This document shows positions 1 through 8,307 of a stretch of DNA of 64,000 nucleotides, piece by piece; position 1 is the first letter of the stretch, and every line of letters begins with the position of its first letter. A program made the translations under genes and the position numbers. Origin of the DNA: Coriobacteriia bacterium (GTDB lineage: Bacteria; Actinomycetota; Coriobacteriia; Coriobacteriales; Eggerthellaceae); contig JAUNNF010000002.1 of the NCBI GenBank assembly GCA_030537355.1, forward strand, positions 62,001 to 126,000, read 5' to 3'. The notes beneath the pieces are model-generated. The model ran no database searches and was not told where the DNA came from. It saw only the letters and a list, made by a program, of their open reading frames with translations.

Positions 1-267
1 ATTAATCTCAACAATACCAGCGCTATGCTCGAGATCTGTAACCATATTACGCATATGAGCACCAGAGGCTGTTGTCATAAAATACTCGCCAGCTAAACAA
101 GTATTTTTTACACCCATTTCAACCCAATCTCTAGGATTAAAAGTTGATTTAACAGAGGCAATATCTGCCTCTGTTAATCTGTAAGTTAAATTACCGCCGT
201 TTCGTTCATGCCAGTTTTGATCATAACCAGCAAGACAAATTTCTTGAAATTTTTCTATAAATGTCAT
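1..267 (-). CDS. rhaD: rhamnulose-1-phosphate aldolase, N-terminal part (runs off the window)
   Basis: The minus strand from 267 reads an open frame to the window edge (89 residues). It starts MTFIEKFQEI and contains W-H-E-R-N-G-G-N-L (residues 19-27), the substrate-binding motif of class II RhaD aldolases, followed by a TTASGAHMRNM stretch that matches the family. RhaD splits L-rhamnulose 1-phosphate into dihydroxyacetone phosphate and L-lactaldehyde using a zinc ion; the zinc histidines lie beyond the edge. The ATG overlaps the stop of the upstream gene (TAATG), so it is translationally coupled and is the last visible gene of the rhaA operon. The identification rests on the motif plus the flanking rhaA, rhaM and rhaB. 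Confidence 0.88.
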   Translation of the reverse strand, partial: MTFIEKFQEICLAGYDQNWHERNGGNLTYRLTEADIASVKSTFNPRDWVEMGVKNTCLAGEYFMTTASGAHMRNMVTDLEHSAGIVEIN

Positions 268-947
268 TAGTTTCCTTTAATCTCCGAAATTTTGTAACCA
301 CCACTAACTTCATAATATGCATTTTTCAAATTTTCATACATATGCTCTTTTTCTAGTGGAAATGTTATAAAAAATGCTGTTGATTTTTCTTTTAGATCCT
401 CACGTATATCGGTACGTACAGGTTCATAATTATAATCGCATGAATCAATGGCTTGTTTTAAATCTCTTTCTAAATCTAATCTTCTACCAATATAATCGTT
501 TCCATCAATAGTAATAGGCTTTCCTTGTGGAGTGTCCCCAATATTAAAAACAAGAGGACAATGGAACACATGATTATCTAAAAATGATTCTGGAGGGAAT
601 GTAATAGATCCTGTAGAATCAACATTTAATGGTCTGTCGTTAATACCGCTAATGTCAGCAAAATCAATAAAATAACTTTTACCTGGTTTTGGACAAGAAT
701 ATTTTCCATATACATGAATATCAATATAGTCGTCACCTTGTTCATAATTTACTTGATTATCACTTGCGTTAGGATCTTTTTGTAATTGAATAGTTATACC
801 CCATTTTGTTATAGTATCCAATTGTTGCTGCATATTATCACAAGCACATTTTGTTGCGAAAAAAGCTAATACTAACAAAGCAATAAATCCTATAACTATT
901 GCAGCAAACTTTCCTTTATTAATTGGTTTCTTGTTTTGATCAGCCAT
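267..947 (-). CDS. membrane-anchored protein of unknown function inside the rhamnose operon
   Basis: This 226-residue protein has a short basic N-terminus, one hydrophobic segment (about residues 14-33) that ends in Cys-Ala-Cys, and a hydrophilic, presumably extracytoplasmic remainder with three more cysteines. I recognise no domain. The Cys-x-Cys after the hydrophobic stretch could be a lipid-attachment or disulfide site, but there is no clean lipobox. The start ATG has AAGGAG upstream, within the end of the transporter gene. Transcription runs transporter - this gene - rhaD with 1-10 bp spacing, so it belongs to the rhamnose operon; it may be an accessory to uptake or sensing, which is only inferred from position. 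Confidence 0.75.
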   Translation of the reverse strand: MADQNKKPINKGKFAAIVIGFIALLVLAFFATKCACDNMQQQLDTITKWGITIQLQKDPNASDNQVNYEQGDDYIDIHVYGKYSCPKPGKSYFIDFADISGINDRPLNVDSTGSITFPPESFLDNHVFHCPLVFNIGDTPQGKPITIDGNDYIGRRLDLERDLKQAIDSCDYNYEPVRTDIREDLKEKSTAFFITFPLEKEHMYENLKNAYYEVSGGYKISEIKGN

Positions 948-957
948 GCATTTCTCC

Positions 958-2343
958 TTAAACGTCTAATTTTCCATAGCGTTCTTTTGTAATTTCATCT
1001 AATGTTTTACCTTGAGTTTTAGGACATCCAACAACACCTACAACTAAGCTTACAATTAAGATACCGGTCATAATCCAACTTGCTGTGATAAATCCATTTG
1101 GAGTTCCAACACCAAGTCCAGCAACTACAAATAATGACCATAAACCTAATACGCCACGGACCAAGAAAAACATAATTCCTTGAACTCCTCCTCTGTAACG
1201 TGTTGGGAATAATTCTGTTGACCATAATGCATAAAAACATTGTGCTGAGAAACCAGCAGATATGCCCCAAAGACCACTGAATACCCAAAGCAACCAGCCC
1301 CATTGATTAGCATTTCCTGCTTCCATTTGCATACCAAAGAAAATCATAACGCCCCATGCAGCAACAGCCATAGCAGCAGTTACAAAGAATAAAATCCTAT
1401 GAGGAACTCTATCTCCTAGAGCAGCAAAGATAGCAAGAGAACCAATGGCAGTTAAAATCCATGTGACCATATTAAGAAGAGATGTTTGGGTTTCGTTTAA
1501 TCCACCAACTGCTTGATACATATATGGTAGGAATTGTCCTTGAGTACCAGCAACGATATTCCATGTTAAATAAACTGCAACTAAGAAAAGAATTGTTTTT
1601 AAGTTGATAGGATTTTTTAGAGCGTCTAGCATCATTCTTCCAAAACCAACTTTGCTCTTATTTTTCTCAGCTTCTTTTTGTTTTGCAGCCCAATCTTTTG
1701 ATTCTTGAAGTTGACGTTGTAAGTTCCATGCAATTAAGGCAACAATAAACAAAATAGCATAAATAATTCTCATTCCTAATACACCATCAAAAGGTCCATA
1801 TGTTCCTGCAGGGAATAATGCACCATTTGCATTGAAAGCAGGTACAATAAATGAGACAATTAAAGATAATGCAAAGATAATTGCTGGACCACAAGACCAA
1901 GCAAATTGTGAAATACCAATATTGCTTGCACGTTTTGTAGAACTACTCATCTCTGAAATATAACTCCATGAAGCAGGCACGCCAGCTCCTACACTTAAAC
2001 CGGATAATATAATACCAATTACAAGCATTGGCAAATTAAGTGCAATCATACACAAAAATACACCAGCAGCATAAACTAATAAATTGTAGGTATAAATTAA
2101 CTTTCTGCCAAATCTGTCAGTTAAAAAACCTCCAATTAATGCACCTACTGCAGCACCAAAAGCATTAGCGCCAATTGCTCCCAAAATTGCAACCCATAAT
2201 TGTTGAGGGTCTGCAACCTTGTCGAAACCAAATGCAGCTGCCCATATTGTCATAGCACATGATGATGCTACAATACAGCCAGAATCGAGGAAGTTAGTAA
2301 GAGATACTGCAATTGTTCCTTTCCTTTCTTGTGAAATAGCCAT
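958..2343 (-). CDS. MFS sugar-porter family transporter, probable L-rhamnose uptake
   Basis: This is a 461-residue polytopic protein with about 12 hydrophobic segments. The loop after TM2 carries the MFS motif D-R-F-G-R-K, and ELFPTRYRG in the second half is typical of sugar/acid porters. The start is the ATG at 2343 (MAISQERKG), preceded by GAGAGGAG; a longer frame upstream has no good ribosome site. It lies between rhaM and the unknown membrane protein, 14 bp after rhaM. Substrate assignment as L-rhamnose is from context; MFS rhamnose permeases (RhaY type) are known in other Gram-positives. A proton symport mechanism is the family norm. Confidence 0.82.
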   Translation of the reverse strand: MAISQERKGTIAVSLTNFLDSGCIVASSCAMTIWAAAFGFDKVADPQQLWVAILGAIGANAFGAAVGALIGGFLTDRFGRKLIYTYNLLVYAAGVFLCMIALNLPMLVIGIILSGLSVGAGVPASWSYISEMSSSTKRASNIGISQFAWSCGPAIIFALSLIVSFIVPAFNANGALFPAGTYGPFDGVLGMRIIYAILFIVALIAWNLQRQLQESKDWAAKQKEAEKNKSKVGFGRMMLDALKNPINLKTILFLVAVYLTWNIVAGTQGQFLPYMYQAVGGLNETQTSLLNMVTWILTAIGSLAIFAALGDRVPHRILFFVTAAMAVAAWGVMIFFGMQMEAGNANQWGWLLWVFSGLWGISAGFSAQCFYALWSTELFPTRYRGGVQGIMFFLVRGVLGLWSLFVVAGLGVGTPNGFITASWIMTGILIVSLVVGVVGCPKTQGKTLDEITKERYGKLDV

Positions 2344-2357
2344 AAATTTTCTCCTCT

Positions 2358-2699
2358 CTAATCTAGGTGGAATGCACATGGCAAATCAACGGAAACTGGG
2401 GAATTGTCCTCATTGGTTTCCATTACACTTGCCATAAAATCCCACCATTTTTGACATATTTCTGTTTCAGCAGATTTTGAATAATATTCTGGATCATCTA
2501 ATTCGATATATCCAAATAAAATATTAGTTTCTTCGTCAATAAAAATTGAATAGTTATGTCCACCATATTCATGCAACATATCTTTCATTTCTGGCCAAAG
2601 CTCATTATGACGTTTCTCATATTCCTCAGCAAAACCAGGATAAAGCTTCATTTTAAAACCAGAAATTGTTCTACCTTCTTTGGTTTTTCTTACTGACAT
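2358..2699 (-). CDS. rhaM: L-rhamnose mutarotase
   Basis: The 113-residue protein belongs to the RhaM/YiiL dimeric alpha-beta barrel family, which interconverts alpha- and beta-L-rhamnose so that the isomerase gets its preferred anomer. Family features visible are KLYPGF-EEY-KRHNELWPEM, HNYSIFIDEE and a C-terminal KWWDFMASVM block. The ATG at 2699 gives the usual N-terminus of about ten residues before the first strand and lies 1 bp after the rhaA stop, with AGAGAT upstream; the in-frame start further upstream would overlap rhaA and lacks support. It is transcribed with rhaA and the transporter. Confidence 0.93.
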   Translation of the reverse strand: MSVRKTKEGRTISGFKMKLYPGFAEEYEKRHNELWPEMKDMLHEYGGHNYSIFIDEETNILFGYIELDDPEYYSKSAETEICQKWWDFMASVMETNEDNSPVSVDLPCAFHLD

Positions 2700-2700
2700 T

Positions 2701-3969
2701 TTAATCTCTTTTGCTCTGTACATCTTTTTCATACTCTTCTACAAGAGGATAACATTCACTGTCTAATGGGACATCATTCATTACACAATAAGCATCCCAA
2801 ATAGCACCAAATGGTAAGCTCTTGAATGTTTCCATTGTCATCATTTTTTCAGTGAACTTGTAAGTATCTTGCATGCGAGTAAGATCTTTGTTAGGTTGTA
2901 ATAAGCCAAATAAAAGAGCTTTTTCAACAGCTCTGACACCAGTTACCCAAGCGCCAACTCTGTTAATCGAGGCATCAAAGAAATCAGTTGCAACAATAAC
3001 TTTTTCCCAAGCTTCATCTGTTTTAGTAATCTCTAATGCAATCTCTTTTAATGTGTCATCAAACAAGCATGCATGATCACTATCCCAACGAACACTTCTT
3101 GTTACGTGTAGTGGAACCTTGTCAAAGAATGGTAAGATTGCAGGGATTTTGTCTGCAGCATTCTCGAGAGGATGATAATGTCCATTATCAATCAAGTTGT
3201 AAACACCTTCGCGAGTAGAAGCGTAAGACATATAAAACTCGTTAGAGCCAACTGTCATGCTCTCTAAACCGATTCCAAATACTTTAGACTCAACACAATC
3301 AATTACATGAGGAAGTTTCTCCTCAAAAATCTTATCAAGAGATTCAACTAATCTCTTACGAGGCCCAAGCCTGTCAGCTGGGACATCTTTGAATCCATCT
3401 GGAATCCAGACATTAAGCAAAACTTGATCATCAAGTTCTTTTCCTATTTGCTCAGCGATTTTACGACATGCAATAGAATGCTTAATCCAAAAATCACGAG
3501 TTTCTTTATCAGGTGAAGATAATGAAAGTTCATTATTCATTTTTGGATGACCAAAAATAGTAGGGTTAAAATCAATTCCATAACCCTTTTCTTTTGCCCA
3601 ATCTACCCATGGTTTAAAATGCTTGTACTCAATTTTATCTCTGTCAACCCATGGATTTTCGTCTGTGAAAATTGCATAACAAGCATGTAAGTTAATGCGT
3701 TTTTTACCAGGAACCATGCTCATAGCTTTTTCAAAATCAGCTTTAAGCTCTTCGAAATTCCTTGCTCGACCTGGATAATTACCAGTAGTTTGAATACCTC
3801 CTGATAAACCGCCTTCTTGATCAAAACCGAGAACATCATCGCCTTGCCAACAATGTACAGAAACTGGCTTATTAGCTAATTTTTTCATAATAGCGTCAAC
3901 ATCAATACCAAATTCTGCGTAACGTGTTTTAGCGATTTCATAGCTGGCTAACTTACTTAACTCTCCCAT
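2701..3969 (-). CDS. rhaA: L-rhamnose isomerase
   Basis: The 422-residue length matches the family (about 419). RhaA converts L-rhamnose to L-rhamnulose in a TIM barrel with two metal ions. Family stretches seen include VSVHCWQGDDVLGFD near residue 40, INLHACYA near 115, GIDFNPTIFGHP near 155 and RSVRWDSDHACLFDD near 290; the His and Asp residues in these are metal ligands or active-site residues in RhaA. The ATG has AAGGAGT eight bases upstream. It is the first gene of a minus-strand operon and is divergent from rhaB across 65 bp. No RhaR/RhaS-type or DeoR regulator is in the window. Confidence 0.95.
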   Translation of the reverse strand: MGELSKLASYEIAKTRYAEFGIDVDAIMKKLANKPVSVHCWQGDDVLGFDQEGGLSGGIQTTGNYPGRARNFEELKADFEKAMSMVPGKKRINLHACYAIFTDENPWVDRDKIEYKHFKPWVDWAKEKGYGIDFNPTIFGHPKMNNELSLSSPDKETRDFWIKHSIACRKIAEQIGKELDDQVLLNVWIPDGFKDVPADRLGPRKRLVESLDKIFEEKLPHVIDCVESKVFGIGLESMTVGSNEFYMSYASTREGVYNLIDNGHYHPLENAADKIPAILPFFDKVPLHVTRSVRWDSDHACLFDDTLKEIALEITKTDEAWEKVIVATDFFDASINRVGAWVTGVRAVEKALLFGLLQPNKDLTRMQDTYKFTEKMMTMETFKSLPFGAIWDAYCVMNDVPLDSECYPLVEEYEKDVQSKRD

Positions 3970-4034
3970 TATGACTCCTTTCGATTTACAAGTATGTTAT
4001 TATACTATATGTTAGCCTATGAAAGAGGTTTATT
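3970..4034. promoter_or_regulatory. divergent promoter of rhaA operon and rhaB
   Basis: This 65-bp gap holds facing promoters. On the minus strand TATAAT lies at 4004-3999 and feeds rhaA; its best -35 match is weak. On the plus strand TATACT at 4001-4006 is a likely -10 for rhaB, followed by AGAGG as ribosome site. The two -10 boxes overlap, so polymerases would compete and one regulator could control both directions. No clear operator palindrome is visible. Confidence 0.6.
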
Positions 4035-5597
4035 ATGGCAAAAAAATTAAATAAAGAATGCTATGCGGCAATCGATTTAGGTGCATCAAGTGGACGTGTT
4101 GTTATTGGGTATCTACAAGACGACAAGATCAAATTAGAAGAAATATACAGATTCGACAATATCCAACAAAGACACAACAATCACGACTGTTGGGATATGC
4201 CTATGATTGAAAAAAACATCATTAATGGCCTTGCTGAATGTAAGAAAAAAGGATTTCAGCCTAAAACAATAGGTATTGATACATGGGGTGTTGATTTTGT
4301 ATGCATCGACAAAGACGGTAAAATGATTGGTGATGCTGTTGCTTACAGAGATTCGCGTACAGATGGCATTATGGACGAAACAGATCCCATGAGCTTCAAT
4401 GAAATATATAAAAGAGCAGGTATTCAAAAACTTGCTTTTAATACAATTTATCAACATGTAGCACTGCGTCGCGAGTCTCCAGAAATATATGAGAAAACAG
4501 ATAAGTTTCTAATGATTCCTGAATATCTTATGTACAGATTAACAGGAGTTATGATGGCAGAATATACAAACTGTTCTACCACAAGTATGTTAAATACTAT
4601 GACCTTTGACTGGGACGAAGAAATTTTTGAAGCTTATGGTTTTGATAGAGAAAAATTCTTAACGCCACAAATGCCTGGCGAGATTGTTGGTCCTCTAAAA
4701 AGCAATATTGCTAAAAAAATAGGGTATCAAGCAACTGTGGTACTTGTTGCAACACACGACACAGGTTCTGCATATCTCGCAATTCCATCATCACTTGGCA
4801 ATTCAGCAAACTTATCAAGTGGTACATGGAGCTTACTTGGATGTGAAAACAAATCTGCTATTACCAACAAATTTGCACAGGATGCAAATTTTACAAATGA
4901 AGGCGGATACCAAAAACGTTTTCGTTTTATCAAAAACATTATGGGCTTATGGATGATACAATGCGTTAAGCGCGAACTTAATTGCATTGATTATGTTGAG
5001 GATTCTGAGGAAGATATTGCTTTTTCTAGTGAGTCTTCAATTGAGAGATTTGCCAAACTTAAATATTTATTGCCTGATGTTCAGATGAAAGATTATTCAT
5101 TTCCAGATTTAATTCAAGAAGCAAAAAATGAAATTTTCTTTAGTTCTGTAGTTAACGTGAATGATGATAGATTTTTATCACCAAAAAGCATGATTGAGGA
5201 AATTCAAAATGCTTGCCGAGATAATAAGTTTCCTGTCCCTAAAACTGTTGGTCAATTAATTAATTGTATATACAACTCTTTATCATTATGTTATGTTCGT
5301 GAACTTAATACTTTAAGTTTTATAATGGGAGAACCTATTGTAACTTTAAATATTGTTGGAGGCGGTTGTCAGGACGACTTTTTAAATCAAAGTACAGCAA
5401 ACGTAACTCGTATGACAGTTTTTGCAGGTCCTGTGGAAGGAACCAGCCTTGGTAACTTAGGTATACAATTTATTCTTGATAAAAAAATTAAAGATTTGGG
5501 TGAATTAAAGAAAATGATTCGCAATTCTTTTGAAATAAAAGAATACGAACCATTTACTTATGAATCATCATTCGGTAAATTAACTAATGACGCTTAG
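4035..5597 (+). CDS. rhaB: rhamnulokinase
   Basis: A FGGY-family sugar kinase of 520 residues, longer than the approximately 490 of E. coli RhaB. The N-terminal phosphate-binding strand reads AIDLGASSGRVVIGYL (about residues 12-27), typical of RhaB, and TIGIDTWGVDFVCID follows near residue 80. THDTGSAYLAIP near 240 and NIVGGGCQDDFLNQ near 440 are the family's catalytic and adenosine-binding regions. It phosphorylates L-rhamnulose to the 1-phosphate cleaved by RhaD. It is read away from rhaA and overlaps the converging GH3 gene by 14 bp, leaving no room for an ordinary terminator. Confidence 0.93.
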   Translation: MAKKLNKECYAAIDLGASSGRVVIGYLQDDKIKLEEIYRFDNIQQRHNNHDCWDMPMIEKNIINGLAECKKKGFQPKTIGIDTWGVDFVCIDKDGKMIGDAVAYRDSRTDGIMDETDPMSFNEIYKRAGIQKLAFNTIYQHVALRRESPEIYEKTDKFLMIPEYLMYRLTGVMMAEYTNCSTTSMLNTMTFDWDEEIFEAYGFDREKFLTPQMPGEIVGPLKSNIAKKIGYQATVVLVATHDTGSAYLAIPSSLGNSANLSSGTWSLLGCENKSAITNKFAQDANFTNEGGYQKRFRFIKNIMGLWMIQCVKRELNCIDYVEDSEEDIAFSSESSIERFAKLKYLLPDVQMKDYSFPDLIQEAKNEIFFSSVVNVNDDRFLSPKSMIEEIQNACRDNKFPVPKTVGQLINCIYNSLSLCYVRELNTLSFIMGEPIVTLNIVGGGCQDDFLNQSTANVTRMTVFAGPVEGTSLGNLGIQFILDKKIKDLGELKKMIRNSFEIKEYEPFTYESSFGKLTNDA

Positions 5598-8307
5598 CAA
5601 TAGCTTTTGTATTTGCATATGTAAATAAAATATTTTTGGCTGCTTCGCGCACCCAGTGCTTATAAGTATCGCTTGTTTTGTCATTAACTTCGCAATTGTT
5701 AGCTCCGTTTAACATTAAATCGTTGCCAGAACGTATGCCTTCGTCTACATCATTAACATTCCCAGATTGGTAAAAGTCTGTAATTACAGAGCCTTGGAAA
5801 CCCCATTCACCACGCAGCATTTCATTTAAAAAGTTATAGCTTCCTGTTGTTCGTGTAGAACCAAGTCTATCTACTGAACCCATTGCTGCGTTTGCTTTAT
5901 GAACTTCAATCTCTTTATCATAGTTGCTAAACTTATCTGCCCCTTTTGCAATAATTTCGAATGGTTTTGCATAAACTTGCCTAAAAGTTTGTTCCGTAGC
6001 AAAATTATATCTACCATTACGCCCCATATCGCTATCGTTCATTGCAATATGTTTAACATAACAATACATACCCTCATCCATACAACCTGTAATTTGATAA
6101 GAACATAAAATTCCAGATAAATATGGGTCCTCAGAATAGTATTCAAAATTTCTACCACCAAGAGGAGAACGATGAAGGTCTAAGCCTGGCCCGTAACAAC
6201 CATTAATACCACCGAGTCTGTTTACGCCCTCATCTCCTATTGCAAGACCAAATTTATATGCCATTTGGTAATTCCATGTAGAACCAACCATGCTATCGCT
6301 TGGAAAATTAGATGGTGTTGCAGTAGATCCATTTACTCCACCAGCAAATCCACATGGCCCATCTTTATCGATTGAAAGTTTTTTGTTGATTTTAGGTATA
6401 GCAATTGTTTGAAAACCACCTTTTACAACAAGGTCTTCCATTTCTTGTAAACTCAAGCTATCCATCAGCTTTTCCCAAGAAGGATCTTTTATGTTTGTAG
6501 CATCAACATTATCAATAGTTATTTCAACTTTTTGTTCTTGTTTATGTTTTGGAACTTCTTCTTGCCATGGATCTAATACTTTATATGTTTTTTCATAATC
6601 ATCTTTGGCTGTTCCTTTTCCCATCATTGGATGTAAGCTGGCATAACCTTCTGGAAAATGCGCAAAATTATCCTTACGGGACATATATTCTTTAACAATT
6701 CCATTTGTGCCAAAATCAAATCCATCTATTGAAGCGCATCTTCCATCCTTTGGGTGTTTATCTGTATTTTGCAAAATTAGACCACTATCAGTTTTACCTG
6801 TAGTAAATAAATTTGTAACCTTATGTCTTGTTTGTGGATCTTCTTTAAAACTTTGCTTTGCTAAAGTACCAGAAGCGATACATTTTTCTGTTTTACTATC
6901 GCCTTGATTTTTAATGTTATGCGAGTCCGTTCTTAAACTAAATGTATACTTACCCCCATCAAGTTTATAACCTACAAAACCATCTTTATTTTTATCATAA
7001 CAATCATAATCCGCTAATTCAGAATAAGGCACTGTAAAACTGAATGTCTCTACGTCACCTTCCCCTAATTCTTTTGTCTTTAAAAATCTAACAAGCTGAA
7101 CTTCAGGTTTTTCTATTTTACCTTCGTAAGGTTTATGTACGTAAAGCTGAACAACATCCTTACCAGGCTTATCACTAGTATTCTTTACCGTTCCAGAAAT
7201 AATAACTTTGTCTGTATCAAATGTTGTAGAAAATAAGTTCCACTCAAATTTTGAGTAACTCATTCCATAACCAAACGGATATTGGACCTTTTGTTTATAT
7301 AAATTATCATCTAGAAATGCAGTTTCGTAATACCAATATCCATGATAAATATTTTCTTCATAAGCAGCATAATGAATATATTCGTCTTTTGCATCACCAA
7401 AACGTTTTGTGTTGTATCTATTTTCAAAAGACTTGTCTGGTTCTTTAGAATCATATTCGTATGACATATTAGGAAAGGTTGGATCTATTTTAAAATCATA
7501 AGGAACAATATCCGTTAAATGGCCACTTGGATTAACTTCTCCGCTCATTACGTCAGGAACACAATATGCACCGGAATTTCCACCCATAGGCATATATAAT
7601 GCTCCTTTAATATAATCGTTATCAATAAATCCCATCTGCATAGGATTACATGTATTAAACAAAACGTAAATTTCAAAATTTTTACTATTTAGCGTAGCAA
7701 TCATCTGCTCTTCTTCTAATGTTAATTGAGAGTAAATGCGATCTTTGTCATATGATTCAGTTCCAGAAATGTTTTTGTATTGAAACTTAGGAAGATCATT
7801 ACCCTCTCCACCATAACGTGAAATTACAACTAAAGCCTGATTTGAAAAACTTTTTGCTTGATCTACTTTACTTGTTACAAATTCATTATTAGTCTCATGA
7901 ATTTGATAATTAATTTTTGGATCTTCTGTTACAGGAACATGATTTGAAAGGCCGCAATTATTATAAGCATTTGCTAATTCTTCATTTATAGCAAAACCTT
8001 TTTCTCTAAAAGCTTGATATAGCGAAACTCTGTTAGCTTGAGTTCCCGCACCTGAACCATTGCCCTGATAATACCAACCATTATCACAACCACCTAAACC
8101 AAAAATATTTAATTTTTTTTCAGTCAAGGGTAATCCGCCATCATTTTTTAGCATTACAATACCTTCATCACAAATTTCTTTACATGTATCTGCAGTTGAT
8201 TTTTTTGAGGATTTTGCGAATGCAATCATTTCGTCAGGATAGCTTAGAAAAACTAAGCATCCTACTAAAAGTATTGAAAGAGCTGGTGTAAAAATCTTTT
8301 TCTTCAT
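5584..8307 (-). CDS. secreted family 3 glycoside hydrolase with permuted domain order
   Basis: The protein has 907 residues. The N-terminus is a signal peptide with LLVGC (possible lipobox) and an alternative A-F-A cleavage region near 31. The domains are in swapped order: first the GH3 C-terminal alpha/beta sandwich (EGIVMLKNDGGLPL near 50), then a fibronectin-III-like part (about 350-440), and last the catalytic barrel (about 600-900) with DKDGPCGF, NFEYYSEDPYLSG, YVKHIAMND and the nucleophile context V-I-T-D-F near 844. Swapped GH3 enzymes are known, for example from Ruminococcus albus. Activity is likely beta-glucosidase, but the exact sugar is not readable. The ATG overlaps the stop of the surface-protein gene by 1 bp with GGAGGT upstream. 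Confidence 0.88.
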   Translation of the reverse strand: MKKKIFTPALSILLVGCLVFLSYPDEMIAFAKSSKKSTADTCKEICDEGIVMLKNDGGLPLTEKKLNIFGLGGCDNGWYYQGNGSGAGTQANRVSLYQAFREKGFAINEELANAYNNCGLSNHVPVTEDPKINYQIHETNNEFVTSKVDQAKSFSNQALVVISRYGGEGNDLPKFQYKNISGTESYDKDRIYSQLTLEEEQMIATLNSKNFEIYVLFNTCNPMQMGFIDNDYIKGALYMPMGGNSGAYCVPDVMSGEVNPSGHLTDIVPYDFKIDPTFPNMSYEYDSKEPDKSFENRYNTKRFGDAKDEYIHYAAYEENIYHGYWYYETAFLDDNLYKQKVQYPFGYGMSYSKFEWNLFSTTFDTDKVIISGTVKNTSDKPGKDVVQLYVHKPYEGKIEKPEVQLVRFLKTKELGEGDVETFSFTVPYSELADYDCYDKNKDGFVGYKLDGGKYTFSLRTDSHNIKNQGDSKTEKCIASGTLAKQSFKEDPQTRHKVTNLFTTGKTDSGLILQNTDKHPKDGRCASIDGFDFGTNGIVKEYMSRKDNFAHFPEGYASLHPMMGKGTAKDDYEKTYKVLDPWQEEVPKHKQEQKVEITIDNVDATNIKDPSWEKLMDSLSLQEMEDLVVKGGFQTIAIPKINKKLSIDKDGPCGFAGGVNGSTATPSNFPSDSMVGSTWNYQMAYKFGLAIGDEGVNRLGGINGCYGPGLDLHRSPLGGRNFEYYSEDPYLSGILCSYQITGCMDEGMYCYVKHIAMNDSDMGRNGRYNFATEQTFRQVYAKPFEIIAKGADKFSNYDKEIEVHKANAAMGSVDRLGSTRTTGSYNFLNEMLRGEWGFQGSVITDFYQSGNVNDVDEGIRSGNDLMLNGANNCEVNDKTSDTYKHWVREAAKNILFTYANTKAIAKRH

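Noticed and set aside
3970-4034. A RhaR/RhaS- or DeoR-type operator palindrome between rhaA and rhaB
   Set aside because: No convincing dyad symmetry is visible beyond the overlapping -10 boxes.
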